DNA of 64,000 nt, from assembly GCA_905221605.1 (NCBI GenBank), contig CAJNDS010002253.1, forward strand, positions 346,904 to 410,903, read 5' to 3'. Positions within the stretch are counted from its first letter, which is position 1. Each line of letters starts with the position of its first letter. Below are positions 44,930 through 56,544 of this stretch, piece after piece. The notes beneath the pieces were generated by a model. That model made no database searches, was not told the origin of the DNA, and worked only from the letters and a program-made list of their open reading frames with translations. Origin of the DNA: Symbiodinium natans. Lineage: Eukaryota; Sar; Dinophyceae; Suessiales; Symbiodiniaceae. Both the position numbers and the translations under genes were made by a program.

Positions 44930-45540
44930 CAAATCTGCGAGCAAGTGGACAGGAGCCATGAAGGACTGAGTGCCGTGTGTTACCGCTTGGACGGCTCCGT
45001 TCCAGGTATTGTCAACATTCGTCAACGGCCCCCAACTTGTCAGGAAAGTGCGGTGTACTCTCAGACTCTGAGTTCACCACTCATCGGCCGTTTGGCTGGC
45101 GATCTAGCACTACCCAAGGCAGAGTGGTGGGGTCTGAGGGTGATAGCGGCATATCGGTATTGTTATTTTGCCCGTGCATTATTTCTGAATCTGCTTGCGG
45201 CAGCCTTGCTAGGCAATGGTGTGGTATTCGCACGAAGACAGCTGGAATCGGAAGAGCTTCGTCGAAGCCGTAAGCTTTTGTGCGAAGCGCAAAATGAAGT
45301 GACTTACCTGAGATTGGGACGTCTCGGACTGTTTTGAGCGGTCCACGCAGTGTGGCAACCCTGAGCAAGAGGTAGCGTGTTTCTCTGAGGCTGGCACGCT
45401 TTGATGACTACTGCAAGCCCAACAGCGATGGGGTCTTCACCGTGAGCCCGCGTGTGGCCCCAGGTGACCAGTGGGTGCCCTACGCCGGTCCGGAGCTCAG
45501 ATTCGCTCTGATGGAGGTGTGGGATGATGCTGTGGCTTAG
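44930..45540 (+). CDS. Modular protein, part 9: third, partial LamG-like unit
   Basis: 44937-45015 reads EQVDRSHEGLSAVCYRLDGS then VPGIVNI. About 45085-45150 reads STTQGRVVGSEGDSG, faintly like the QGRILxGSEG turn of copy 1. About 45225-45300 reads WYSHEDSWNRKSFVEAVSFC. 45389-45534 reads ARFDDYCKPNSDGVFTVSPR and ends with the LamG tail PELRFALMEVWDDAV. Exons are short and each has a different phase. The unit looks more decayed than the other two. Confidence 0.4.
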
Positions 45541-45976
45541 GAAGTCTTCGGCATGTGCTTGGAGCCAAGGTGCGCAGGAGAATTCCTGGGTGCAAATTGG
45601 AAATGGGGCCAGCACGAAGAGCCCAGTTGAGCCTTGCAAGACTTACGAGCAGCAATTTGGTGGCAAGCCTGACTGGGGAATGGATGGCAAGGCCTACCGA
45701 TACAAGTCCTTCCTTGCATGCAAAGCTTCATACGGATTCATCCCATATTCTGCTGACAGGGGACAGGGCAAGTGCGAGAAAGGTGAAGCCATTCCGCATG
45801 ACAACGCTGCGAAAACGGAATACTCCTGCAAGATGCACTGCGTCAAGGAAGCCAGTTGTGCTTTTGCAAGTTGGACTGCTACGGAGCAAGATGGAACGTG
45901 TGCGCTATTTTCCACCTGTGACTCCTGGGCTCCTTCTTCAGTGTCCACCACGTGGATCAAGAAGCCACTGCGCTGA
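45541..45976 (+). CDS. Modular protein, 3'-terminal exon: PAN/Apple-like domain
   Basis: The frame reads EPCKTYEQQFGGKPDWGMDG, YRYKSFLACKASYGFIPYSA, then AAKTEYSCKMHCVKEASCAF, ASWTATEQDGTCALFSTCDS and TTWIKKPLR, with TGA at 45974-45976. The CKxxCxxxxxCxxFxW...CxLF..C spacing is the PAN/Apple fold, used for protein or carbohydrate binding. Ending right after the last PAN strand (TTWIKK) suggests this is the true C terminus of the modular gene. Confidence 0.6.
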
Positions 45977-47900
45977 GCGTTTGCTTTGCCTTCACATCCT
46001 TCACATCTGCCTTCCACCCGCTTGAGAAGAGCAGCCTCGCAGCATCGGCATCTCAAGGAGCTCACACGGCTGTCAGCCACAGAGCAACGGTCGTGGACGA
46101 TTTGAAGCTGTGTATGCGCACTCCAAGCACGCTGCCCTCTGACAGATGTCTCATACTCCAAGCGACTTTGCAGAAAAAGTGTGCGAAAGAAAAACAGGGG
46201 CATCTCTTGCTTTCCTTGTGCCAAGACTTGTCACATTGGCCGCCATCCGGGCAAGTATAGCGCATGTAGACACAGGTTTTGCGCTTGCTCTTCAGCATGC
46301 TCGCTAGCAGAGGCGCTTCTGGTTCTAAGCTCCATACCGCGCAGTGGCCACGAACCTGAGGCTGGGACGTGCACCAACGGATACCAACTGACGCTTCAAA
46401 GCTTCTACACGAAAGTGCGCGCTGCTCTATAGGACGACTAGCGAGGTCGTCTCCCGGGACCAAAGCTCGGCGCTGAAGGGATTCTTCTGCGAACGGCTCT
46501 AGGTGATTCTATGTGATTGTAGTTGTGCATTTGTGCATTTCTGCATCACGGAACTGTCGCATCTTGCCTCATTGAGAGATGCCCAGGCAGCCCCGGAGGC
46601 CAAGAGAGGTGCACGCATTTGTACATACAGCATACTGGCAGCTTCAATCTGTGCCCTTGTGGCATCGTCGGAGCATGGACGCGTGCTGCTGCGAACATCT
46701 TGGCCCTGTCTGGTTTGCAAGTGCCACCGTGCCGAATGGACTTGCGCAGCATTAATTCGTCGGAGCCATGACCGCAGAAAGATGTGGCTCGAACCGAACC
46801 CATCATATTTGCACACACTTCACAGGCAGCCTTGCAGCAGCTTCATCGAAACTCGACCAGCACGACAACACACCACACTGTCCAGTTTCCTCACCATCTT
46901 CGTAGTACTGCGCAGTTGCCTCAGGCAGGGATACAAAGTGTTCCCGTGCAATGTGCAGTTCGCAGTTTGAGGGTGCAAGACCGCTGGCGCATGACCGAGG
47001 TACCTGATAAGACTCTCGCCATGGCAACGTTGTGGGAGCAGGGTGCAGCCGACAGACAGGCCTGGCCCGCAAGCTCAGGGTCCGACTCGGAAGTCCGGAA
47101 GTCCGGAAGGCTTGAGTTTGTGAGAGGTTGACAAGGACATGAGCAGGGTGACAAAGGGGGGCTCTCATGTTTTCCGCTCCTGGCACCTGCCGCGGCCGGC
47201 TCTCCGGTAAATGCAGCACATCGCACGCTAAACTCATGATGATAATGCTGCAGCTTAATGCAATGCAAAGCATTGCTGCTGTTTCGTATGAGTTGAACAT
47301 GGGAATGCGCAGTCGGGCAGCGCCGCAGCGCATGTCGACAAGTTAACATTGCGAGCCATGGGTCACCACAGGGTCCCGCATAGCATCGCAGAAAGAATTT
47401 TACACTCCAACAGCGTCAAACATTCTGGTGTGGCGTTGCCTTTTTTGCGTACATGAAGTTGAAAGTGCTTTTGTACATGCATCATCAATGACAGTTCAAA
47501 GGACAAGAATGTTTCAATTTCATCTACAACCTCTTTGTCGTGCGCACTTGTAATTTGTAAGCGTTTGCAGTAGCAGTTTCCAGAAGCTGAACTGATGCAG
47601 ATACAATCGCGCGGACGCACGAATACCAGGTTTTTTTTCTAGAACCGCCAGCTTGCCCCCTTGCAGATTGGCTTAAGGGCACGCATGTGGGCTTAAACGG
47701 CATGCGCTGCACCAGCACAGGAAGACTCACAAGTTCCCTCATGATGCCTGCCAGGGCGAGTGCGATTGAATTGAGTGCCCTCACAGTCTAATTAAGCGCA
47801 TGATTCCTGGTAGCTTTCCTTAGCCTCAGCTTGCCTTTCAAGCGACATGAGGTAGACCATTTATCAATGGCAACTTTCCTTGGAAGTGTGCAGGTGGTGA
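45977..47900. other. No confidently recognised gene
   Basis: Overlapping open frames on both strands (for example 46503-46970 + and 46803-47333 -, about 155-176 codons) mutually shadow each other and show no motif. A 9-bp duplication (GGAAGTCC) lies near 47090. Confidence 0.35.
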
Positions 47901-47933
47901 TCGATGCTGGCGCCGCCATTCGACTAAAGCACC

Positions 47934-48309
47934 TTGGTTCAAGCAGTTGATGCGTTGACAGCAGCTGCCCCCACCTCGCCACAACCTCATCCTCTGGGTG
48001 CGAGTTTGTACGCGGAGGCGCTTGGAGCGTTTCGGTGGCGAGCTCTTCACAACCAGCGGAGTTTACGCAGAGGTGGGTTGGACTGGTGGATGCTTGTGGA
48101 CTTTGCCCGGGTGACCCCCAAAGGATGGAAAGGTTCATAAGTTTCTTTCTCATTTTCTTCTTCAACGGTTCCTCTGTTGTCGTAAGGGTCAGCGGCAGAC
48201 TGTCCTTCTGTTGGAGGTGCGAGACGAGCATGCCAGAGCTCTTCTGCAGACGCTGCCAGTTGAATTGAAGGCACTCGGGAGCCAGACTCGCACCTATGAA
48301 TATAGATGA
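47934..48309 (+). CDS. Probable last exons of an unknown gene
   Basis: 47990-48130 reads PLGASLYAEALGAFRWRALH and LDWWMLVDFARVTPKGWKG; an overlapping frame also reads plausibly (ELFTTSGVYAEVGWTGGCLW). After a strong polypyrimidine tract (48142-48180) and CGTAAG, the exon 48187-48309 reads GQRQTVLLLEVRDEHARALL then QTLPVELKALGSQTRTYEYR and a TGA at 48307-48309. The last exon has excellent coding character. No family recognised. Confidence 0.5.
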
Positions 48310-48467
48310 ACAAAATATGTTCATTAAGTATTGTGTCCTTTATGATTGCTATTATCTAGTGACAGAAACAGTCTTCTTCTACTTCCTCTTCGTCCCATTG
48401 TTAATCTTTATGCACTTTTGTGCGCTACGACACGCCTTCTGGGTGCCTCCTGTGCATCAAGTGTCAG

Positions 48468-48862
48468 GTCCTGGAGCCTCGACCAGAGGACCCAAGCACT
48501 GACGTGGCCCCTTTGTTTCGTGAAGCGTCTGCGAAGCGCCTGCGAAGCGTCCTCTCGAGCTGACCCCCCACGCATAAGTGAACCTCCCAACCTGACTTCT
48601 TGGTAAAGGCTTGGTTGCATATCAATGCCATCTTGCGTGCTTGACTCTTGCCGCCGCCACGTCTCTCGCAGTGAATCCCACGTTTCCGCTTTCATGCTCC
48701 TGAAGCACTGTTTCGAGGAGCAGTGCAAGCATGCACATGCAGTCAGCAGGAGCTGTGCCGCACGGCCACGCACGGCCACGCCCAGTTCCGCCCAGTGTGT
48801 ACCAAAATCAGAGAAGAACTGCGAGTCAGAGCCATGGCTCACCTCCCTGCTGTTGCAGGCAG
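48468..48862 (+). CDS. Two short exons, unknown
   Basis: 48468-48563 (after GTGTCAG) reads VLEPRPEDPSTDVAPLFREA then SAKRLRSVLSS and a TGA. 48790-48862 reads PVCTKIREELRVRAMAHLPA and ends at TTGCAG. Both are + strand. A 10-bp duplication (CACGGCCACG) lies between them at 48762-48781. Confidence 0.35.
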
Positions 48863-48899
48863 AACTCTGGATGTATAAAGCAAAAGGGATAGTAGGGGC

Positions 48900-50090
48900 G
48901 TGCAGTTAAAGGGTGGCATTTAGGGCCTTTTCCGATATATTGATCGCCGACGGTTGCCGAAAGCGTCCAGTGTCTTCCTGTCTGCAGCATCTTTGGCTTT
49001 AGTTGCAGTTGCAACGACATGATGTGTTTTGCCGTACCAAACAAACCGTGGGAGACCTCTGCATGGACCACATAGGCACTGTTCGCAAGTGACCGCTAGT
49101 GTAGCAGTGTACCAGCCATGGGATCCGAACAGTCGATGCCCGTGGCTACCTTCAGCTTGGGAGACAGTCCTGTTCAGCTCCATAGCTGAATCGTGTATCG
49201 GCCAGAAGGGTTCTGCAGGGTTCTGTAGGGTGGGGCACGTTGTGGGAGATAAGGCTGGCCGCCACAGTGCTGTTCCACGTTCCTTCCGCCGCCAAGCTGC
49301 GAGGGTCGGTGGGGTGCTCAGCGGAAGCAGACGGGCGCTTTCTTTGCTCTGGGTTCTTCTAGAACGCCAAGATAGCAAAGCTTACAAAGCATACTTTTTG
49401 TTATCTTGGTTGCTCTCTGTAGCATGCCCAAGGAGCCTCTGGATGCCTACCATACCTCCATCGTTGTTGGTCAGGCTTGGATCCGCTTTTGCTGAGTTGG
49501 GATTGGCATCGCCTCTAACAGAAGCGTCACGGGCGCATCTGTTCATCTGTTCATTCTGGGCTCCAGCTGGGTGATCTGAGTGCCAGGTGGAATATTCGTT
49601 CAGTGGACAGGGCATCCGAGCACCCAGGCAGCACGCAGGCTTGATGTGGCTTGATGATTTTACTCGGCCGCTTTCCCTGCAGGCCCTGGCGCACCCCTAG
49701 CTAGCAATGTCGCAGAAGGCAGTCACTCAGGTTTTTTGGGAGATATGAGGTTTTCATAGCTTCGCAGTATACTGAGCATACTGAGCAAATTTCCATACCC
49801 GCTTTTGGTGGCCTCTGCTGGGCAGCTCCGAGCCCACACGGAGGCATGTGACAAGTGTGGCGATTGGAGCAGGCAACCGTTCTTTCTGTTTGTGTTCTCT
49901 CCTTTATGGGTTTCTGGCGTCGGCAACGAGAGCGGAAGCTCCTTAAAGAACGGTCCTGAACAGAACGCTTCGAAAACTCACTAGAACCCGAAACAGCCCT
50001 GGACCCTAAGCCATGCCGGAGCGCCAAGGAAACGAAGCCACTGGTTTCCCATTCCATGCTTAAGCGGGAAACTGAGGTGCAGCTTGGCTC
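48900..50090. other. No confidently recognised gene
   Basis: A 181-codon + frame (49029-49574) and a 152-codon - frame (48920-49378) overlap. The minus frame has slightly more protein-like stretches (WYTATLAVTCEQCLCGPC), but neither can be chosen. Confidence 0.3.
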
Positions 50091-50093
50091 AAG

Positions 50094-50340
50094 TAATCAC
50101 TCTCGTCAGAGAACATTGCTTTCCCTTGCGCAGCTTGAGTTGAGCTTCGTGAACAGCCTTCGACAGCAGTCAAGTTCATGGGCACGCAAGTTCAGGAAAA
50201 TCGTCGGCTACACGCCGTATTCCGGCTACCAGGCCCGGCGGGAAAGTTTTGGCCGCCATCTTGTTTCGGTGTTGAATGTGTTCAATGTTTGGGCCGTCGA
50301 ATCCCTCCACATGTGCTGTATTCGGTCTGACTGTACGTGA
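50094..50340 (+). CDS. Possible exon following a spliced-leader-like 10-mer
   Basis: The frame reads SNHSRQRTLLSLAQLELSFV, NSLRQQSSSWARKFRKIVG and YTPYSGYQARRESFGRHL up to a TGA at 50338-50340. It is immediately preceded by CTTGGCTCAAG (50083-50093), whose last ten bases equal the 3' end of the dinoflagellate spliced leader as I remember it. The match may be chance. Confidence 0.3.
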
Positions 50341-51249
50341 GCTCTCTATTGTGCCCCAGATGGTGATGTTGCTGAACCAGTTCTTCCCACCAGCAACTTA
50401 CGCATCTTGCACAGCATCAGTCCTTGCTCTTTTTTTCCATCGGGATGAGTGAGTCATCCGGAGCTTGGCACTGTGCGGAGAAGGATCGTCTGAGGATCTT
50501 CTGTGCAAGAATTGCAACAGCTTCTCCGACTGCGCAAGGCCCTGAGCTTGCAGGTGCGAATCATATCCACCTGCGAACTGATGCTTACCACTGCCTGGTA
50601 GCACAAATGCATGGGAACATGTCGCATGGGTAAGTGCCGCAGCGAACAACCAAATTTTTGTTGCTGCTAGTCGGGCAGAGATTGAAGGTGTCGCGGAGGA
50701 GCCAAGCCCCGACGACCAAAATGATGCCTCACCTTTGATTTTCAATCACCCTTGATAAGGTGTGAGGGTATGCCATGATTCCGTTTTGCAGTGCCTGCGG
50801 CAGGGCAGCACATTCCAAGGCCTTGTTCTTCCTCCTCGGCCAGCGGCTGGAGGAACGCGAGTGGTTCTTACATGTTGGGTCCTGGCAGTTGGTACTTTCC
50901 TGGCTGTTATCCTTCGGCAGGCCAAGTACAGCAGGATGGAGAAGTACGGAAAGACTGGGCAGAACCTTGGTTCCATGAATCCATATGTTGGAAGGTCCAC
51001 AGAGCCCAGCCCTTTTGCCGTCCAACATGAAGAGGAAGCCAGGCTATACTTATAAACACACAGCCATGTTTCTAAACGCTCCCCGAAACCGAGAGAACCC
51101 AAAGAATGCCCTAAAGTGTGCGGCGCAAAAAACAATCCAAAGCAGTAACAACTCTGGAGGGTGCGAAGCAGAGATGTCATGAAACATTCCAAAATATTGC
51201 AAAGCAGCAAAAGCCCTGAAAAGCTCTGAAAAGTGTGGTATGTGTTTAC

Positions 51250-51480
51250 CGTGAGGGAGACCGGCCTTGCTTCCAAAAGCCACTGCTGATGCACTTGCCG
51301 TTCTTGAGCACGTCGTCATCCTGAGTGCCAGTCAGTGCACAGGCAGCAGACAGGGAGTCCTGTCCCAGCAGGAATGTCATAGGATCAGTTCCTTCAGATC
51401 CGTTCTGTCGAATGACTCCACATGACCCGAAGGCCGAAATTCCCAAGTACAGCTGTGGGGAGCCGACGTTGCCCGCGTCA
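51250..51480 (-). CDS. Minus-strand exon of an extracellular-type protein
   Basis: Reading leftwards from about 51480, the minus strand gives GNVGSPQLYLGISAFGSCGV, IRQNGSEGTDPMTFLLGQDS, LSAACALTGTQDDDVLKNGK and CISSGFWKQ. Three well-placed cysteines and a balanced composition make this the clearest coding exon on the minus strand in the window. A CCCACAG acceptor on that strand lies about 23 nt into this reading (51452-51458). No family recognised. Neighbouring minus exons could not be traced. Confidence 0.45.
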
Positions 51481-51579
51481 TGTATTCACATTCGGCCATC
51501 CCGGCAGGCCCCTCCGGGGGATTATGTGTGTACACGAAGGAAGGATGGAATGAAGAATGGATGGACGGAAAAAAAGCCT

Positions 51580-51772
51580 GAGAAGAAGAAGAAGAAGAAG
51601 AAGAAGAAGAAGAAGAAGAAGAAGAAGAAGAAGAAGAAGAAGAGGCAGAGGAAGAGGAAGAGGAAGAGGAAGAGGAAGAGGAAGAGGAAGAGGAAGAGGA
51701 AGAGGAAGAGGAAGAGGAAGAGGAAGAGGAAGAGGAAGAGGAAGAGGAAGAGGAAGAGGAAGAGGAAGAGTA
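51580..51772 (+). repeat. (AAG)n then (GAGGAA)n array
   Basis: About 20 AAG units (51582-51642) followed by about 21 GAGGAA hexamers to 51770. It produces Lys/Arg-rich, Glu-rich, Ser-rich or Leu/Pro-rich pseudo-ORFs depending on frame and strand. Confidence 0.95.
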
Positions 51773-53560
51773 AGAATCAGGATGAGAGAAGAAGACAAAT
51801 TCGAACAACAAGAAATTTGAAAATGAAAAGTGAGAAGAAAAAACCAAAATAGTAAGAGGCGAAAGAGAGAGACAAAGAACACAGAAGGAGAGGTGAGAGC
51901 TAGAGAAACTTTCGCTAGGAGAAGCCATAGGGGATTTGAGAGGACTTCGGGGTTCCAAGTAACAGGGGGATTAGATAGTTTGCGACAGGCAGGGAGGGGT
52001 GCAACCGCACACCAGCACCCGTGAATCCGAGTGAAGCCTTCCGAAACGGGGCATCACTAGCGCAGGTGACCGCCCATTCACTAAGGGGGAAGGTGGGGAC
52101 GATGAGCTTGGTGGGGCATTCAGAAGGATTGCGCACTTTGTAGCACGAGGCACTGGAGAGTTCATTGTTGAAACTGACCGAACTCCTGCACTCGTGCGGC
52201 AACTCGCCCGAAGTTTTGGCTGTTTGGCCTCACGGACTTCCCCATAATAGCAAACTGGAAAACAGCGACAGAGACGGAGAGCTGCGCGTGCGCAGGGCTT
52301 CCGCACCAAGCCCCAAGCACAGGCAAAACTTGGCAAAACAAAAGCAAGAACACAAAGCACAGAGAGGCAAGCCAGGACTCCGTACCAGCGTACCACTTGC
52401 TACATATGCCTCTACCAGAACAACACTGTTCAACCTGTGCGTGAACGTAGCCACCTGTTCCACTGCCCTGCCACTGCTGCTCTACCTTGTTATTTCCCAA
52501 TTGCAAAAGCAGTTACGCGTGAGCCAGCAGCCAACTGAATCCATGGAACTGGCATCCTTCCAGTAAAAACATATTCCGAACTAGTCAGGGACACTGCGGC
52601 TCAGGAAGCGGATTGGCCTCATGTCTGGCCTCAGGCTGCTAGGCGTCGGCACGTGGCATGCTGTTCAGATGTCTGCACAGCGGAGTTGGTTAAAGTTGTA
52701 AAGCCTTTTTGGACTTGGCGAGGCGCCTATTTTGAAAGCAGCTGGTTTCGAGAGCTGTTTGTTGGACCTTGATCCATTGCCATTGGCACGGTGCACGTGC
52801 AGGCATGAACTACCATCCAAATCCTAACTCACAGAACTTCCAGGCTGGGACCAAAGCAACGCAACAAGCTAGGGATACCAGAGTTCTCATTAGGGTTTGG
52901 GGCACTGCATTGCCCCGGTGCTGAACAGGTGGAGCAAGTCATCGACAGGGTCAAAGCCTACAAGGGACCCGGGCGCCAGGCGACCCGCATCTCACGAAGC
53001 AGTCTCAGGTGGTCTTGAATTTTGTGAAGTCTTTGGGCTTTCGCAAAAACTCCATGGCAGGACATACATGATGGCAAATCGCCCACGGACCCCTGTTGCT
53101 GCCACCTTTTCTTCTGAGTTTTGGCCGAGCAACTGCTTCATCGTTGGAGATGTGCTGTCTGGCAGGGTTTTCTCATAATTTAGTTTCGGCATCTTCATTT
53201 TGATGGGAGAGAGTGTGTCGTGACGACATGCAGTCCCACGTCTACACGTGGAACACGTGAAAGCGTTTGCCTGTGTAGATTTTGTGCAAATTGGACATGA
53301 GTGGTCGTAGTTGCCCACGCACAGGGCATGTCAGTCGCTTAGCTGTGAGAGTGTTTCACGGGTTCGAGCCACTGGGAGTGTGCACATATCTATCATATGT
53401 GCGCTGACGTCTTGTTGGCCTGTCAAAGGCAGGTGCACTGTGGACTCGTTTGCCAAGCTTGGGCTCGTCGCGTGAAACAAAGGGTCACGGCTGCTCTGAT
53501 GCTTTTACATCATGTCTAGGGCTGCGCTGTCATCCCTTTTTGTAGGGCAAGCTTCTGGGG
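51773..53560. other. No confidently recognised gene
   Basis: Open frames (for example 52165-52566, + and -) have no motif. A short stretch at 52920-52990 reads AEQVEQVIDRVKAYKGPGRQ on +, reminiscent of VEQVGERAQHAKDQ at 29.75 kb, and may be a coding fragment. A GGGTTCGAGCC word at 53356 is discussed under rejected items. Confidence 0.35.
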
Positions 53561-53582
53561 ATTCAGGGCTACACAACCCTGG

Positions 53583-53702
53583 CCCCCCCCCCCCCCCCCC
53601 CGCATTCCATTCCACCCCAAGAAACAGCCTCATGCAAACCCTGAACCCTGTACCCTTCAGAACCTAAACCCTCAATTTTTGACACTTAAAAACCCTAAGC
53701 AG
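53583..53702 (-). repeat. C18 run and CCCTAAA-like block
   Basis: A C18 run (about 53583-53600) is followed at 53635-53700 by AAACCCTGAACCCTG, CCTAAACCCTCAA and AAAAACCCTAAGC. Telomere-like, C-rich strand on +. A second small patch (CCCTAAAG) occurs at about 54530-54540, and a G14 run at about 54585-54598. Confidence 0.7.
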
Positions 53703-56540
53703 AAGTTTTAACAACTCTAGAAAAGGCACAAGACAACCGTGAATGTTCAAATTTTCGAGTCTAAAGACTTCAAACCTCAAGCCCGACACCGGTCGGCCAC
53801 CCCTCTCACGTCTGTTGGGTGAGCGTTCAGCGAGACCATGGCAGGCTTTGCTGGGCTGCGCACCCCCTTCCCACCCCATCCAAGTCCAGACGCCTCCACT
53901 TGAAGTCCATGTGCGGGCTCCCTGTATTCTGATAGGCCCCCAATCCGAAGTCCACTTGGCAGGGCGGTGCTTGAGTCCGGATTCGCCTTCCCGCTGTTCC
54001 CCAGTCCACTTAAGGGCCCCGGGCCTGCATCATCAGTTTAACAACAAGTCGTGAGACAGGCCCTTCGACCTAGAACACCCCGGTGGAGACTCTGAAGAAC
54101 TTGTTACTCTAATGCGATTTTGGACCTGGTGTCTGTTCGATGACAAGGCCCTTCGGCCTAGAGTTGCCCCATCCGCATCCGGAAACCTTAAACTTAATTT
54201 TCAGAAACTTGTTACTCTGACAGGCACACCCGACGGAAAGCCAGCAAGTTGTTATTCGGAGGCAGTTACATGCGAAATGCTTGTCCTGTCGATCTATACA
54301 TAGCAGTACGGTCCGTAAACCTAGTTTCCATAAAATTTTGGTATTCGGATACGATTTAGATCCGAACATCTTCAACGACAAAGGCTCATGGGAATTTGGT
54401 TTTGCTTTGTGACTGGCGCTGGTTTGGGTTCGTGTTGAGTCGTGTTTGGGTGGTCTTGGGGTGGGCAGGGCATGTTTGCATACAACTGCGCGCTTCCAGC
54501 GTGCCTAGTGCCTAGACCCTAACTGAAAAAAACCCTAAAGCCTTACCCAGAACCCCACAACCACACCTCGAAGGGGCATGCCAGGGGGGGGGGGGGGTGC
54601 ACCTTGATCGTGTGTGCTCTATATTTCCGAAGTTGAAGGTTGCCTGGTCCCACCATAAACCCTGATTGTAGAGTTGTGGCGTTTTTGGCCCTGGAGATGT
54701 CAGGATGCGCACTGACCGTCACTGACTTCCGGCGTGGGCTGCTACCTCGGAAGATGCGAAGCGTTGCCCTTTTTGTGTTTTGCACAGGCGTTGCAGTTGC
54801 GCAGAAGCGAATTCGCCAAAGCAGCAGTGGGTCTAAGCCCCGCATGTGAGGATCCACCCTGGCAATCGGCCAGCTTGCTTGTGTACAGCTTGCAAGATTT
54901 GGGTTTCAACAGCCATTCGGTCATGGTGGTCTGTGGGTTTTGAAGGTACCGTTCGCTGGCCGCCCTTGAAATCCAGTTTAATTCAACTGCCTCTGGCACG
55001 TCTCTTGCCGGACAGGCTGTTGATCCCCGGGTGCCTGGTTGTTTTCTTGGTTGCTGTTTGGGCTTTCATGGGGCAGCACACCTTGTGCAGCAACAGCTCG
55101 CGCGACCAAAAAAAAGCTCCCACTCAACCACTTGGCATGATCTCGAACTTGGGGATGCCGATTCGAAGCTCGACTCCGCTATCGGCAACACTTTGCAGTG
55201 TTGCAGGACATAGCCTTTGCAAAGCAGTTTGCGAAGGCGATGGGTTGGGAAAGGGTTGATGTCAAGAATGTTGAAGGTTGGCAGTCTGCAAGGCCACCGG
55301 GGACTTTGGCTTTCTGTCCACAAATGACATCGACTTGATCGTGCGGAGCTGAGGGACACGTGCAACGCTGCGGTTTCGCCTCAACGCATCAACTCGACTC
55401 GTACCTGGAACTGAGGCACTCACGGTACGGCTTCATCGCGAGGTGTGCTTTTGTGATTTCTGACACGACGCTGCACGGTGGACCTCCCTCTTTTTTTTTG
55501 TCGCAGGCAAACATCATGCCCCTCAAAGAGCGACCAGCCGCGCTGGAGACGTGCAGTGTAGGCCGGAGCCGGAATGTGCTTCAAGAGTAGTGATTCCTGA
55601 TCCTTGCCTTGGAGGACGGTCTATTCAATTCGACTGGGGTCCACAGCGTGCCTCAGCAAAGACCGCCTCCGATACAGGCAGGCGGAGGGCTCAGGGATTT
55701 TTCAACAAGTAATTAGGCTTTACTTATCGGTTGAAGTGGCGCAGAACCGCAAAACACTTGCGTGGAATCAACCAGCCCAACGATGGAAAGCATCCTGTAG
55801 TACCGTTTCGTAACTGATTATTTAGGAAGACGCCGCCACACTTCTTCTACCAGTGCGCATGCGCCGCTCTTGCCCGATGCAGGCAGTGTGTCCGGGCATG
55901 CGGTAGCAGAGGAAGCCATTGCTGAAGGCCGCGACATGGACTTGTTAAGTTCTCAAATGTCTTCAACGATGTTCAACTGAAAGCGTCTGAGATGATGGTT
56001 GGGCTGTGGCATCTCGTGGTCGCACCCGGGCATCCTTGGCATGTTTTGCGTTCTTTGCATCCTTTGCGCCTCTCTTCCGGGTTCCAGGGGAAGGCAAAAG
56101 CTCCAAACGATGGGCGAAGGGAGAATCTCTCCAAGTCTCCGGAGGACCTCGGACATCCTCGGACCTCGTCTTTGCATCTGCGGCTGTCAGATTCCGTGAG
56201 GAAGCGACTGTCGAAGTTGCAGACCCGTGCCTTAGCAATTCACCGCCTCGAGCCCAGTTGCCCAGTTGGTGCTGCTCAACAGACGTACCTGTGCTGCATC
56301 TGCGGCATCTGCGTGTGGGGCTTGAGGACAGCACCAGCGGAAGCTGACGCTCAAGGTGGCAAAGACGCCCTGCCTTCCGAGCGGCTCTGATGCAACATGA
56401 TGCAACAGTTGCTGGCAGGGGTGCCAACGAGATGTGGCGAAACATCTAAGATTTAAGATGCACTGATGGGCCACACCTGACGACCCGATGCTTCGTCGAT
56501 CCACTTGGCCTATCTGCGCAGAAGTCCCACCTGTGTAAAA
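53703..56540. other. Segment between opposed telomere-like blocks; weak coding
   Basis: No firm gene. A repeated phrase (AACTTGTTACTCTGA or AACTTGTTACTCTAA, followed or preceded by GGCCCTTCGGCCTAGA or GGCCCTTCGACCTAGA) occurs at about 54058-54115 and 54150-54220. Possible coding bits on + are 54950-55250 (hydrophobic LIPGCLVVFLVAVWAFMG) and 55895-55976 (AEEAIAEGRDMDLLSSQMSS). Confidence 0.35.
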
Positions 56541-56544
56541 GTCT

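Noticed and set aside
51325-51958. Lys/Arg-rich and poly-Ser/poly-Leu ORFs
   Set aside because: Generated by (AAG)n and (GAGGAA)n.
53310-53375. tRNA gene or tRNA-derived SINE head
   Set aside because: TCGCTTAGCTGTGAG resembles an A box and GGGTTCGAGCC a B box, but they are only about 20 bp apart and no acceptor or anticodon stem can be drawn.
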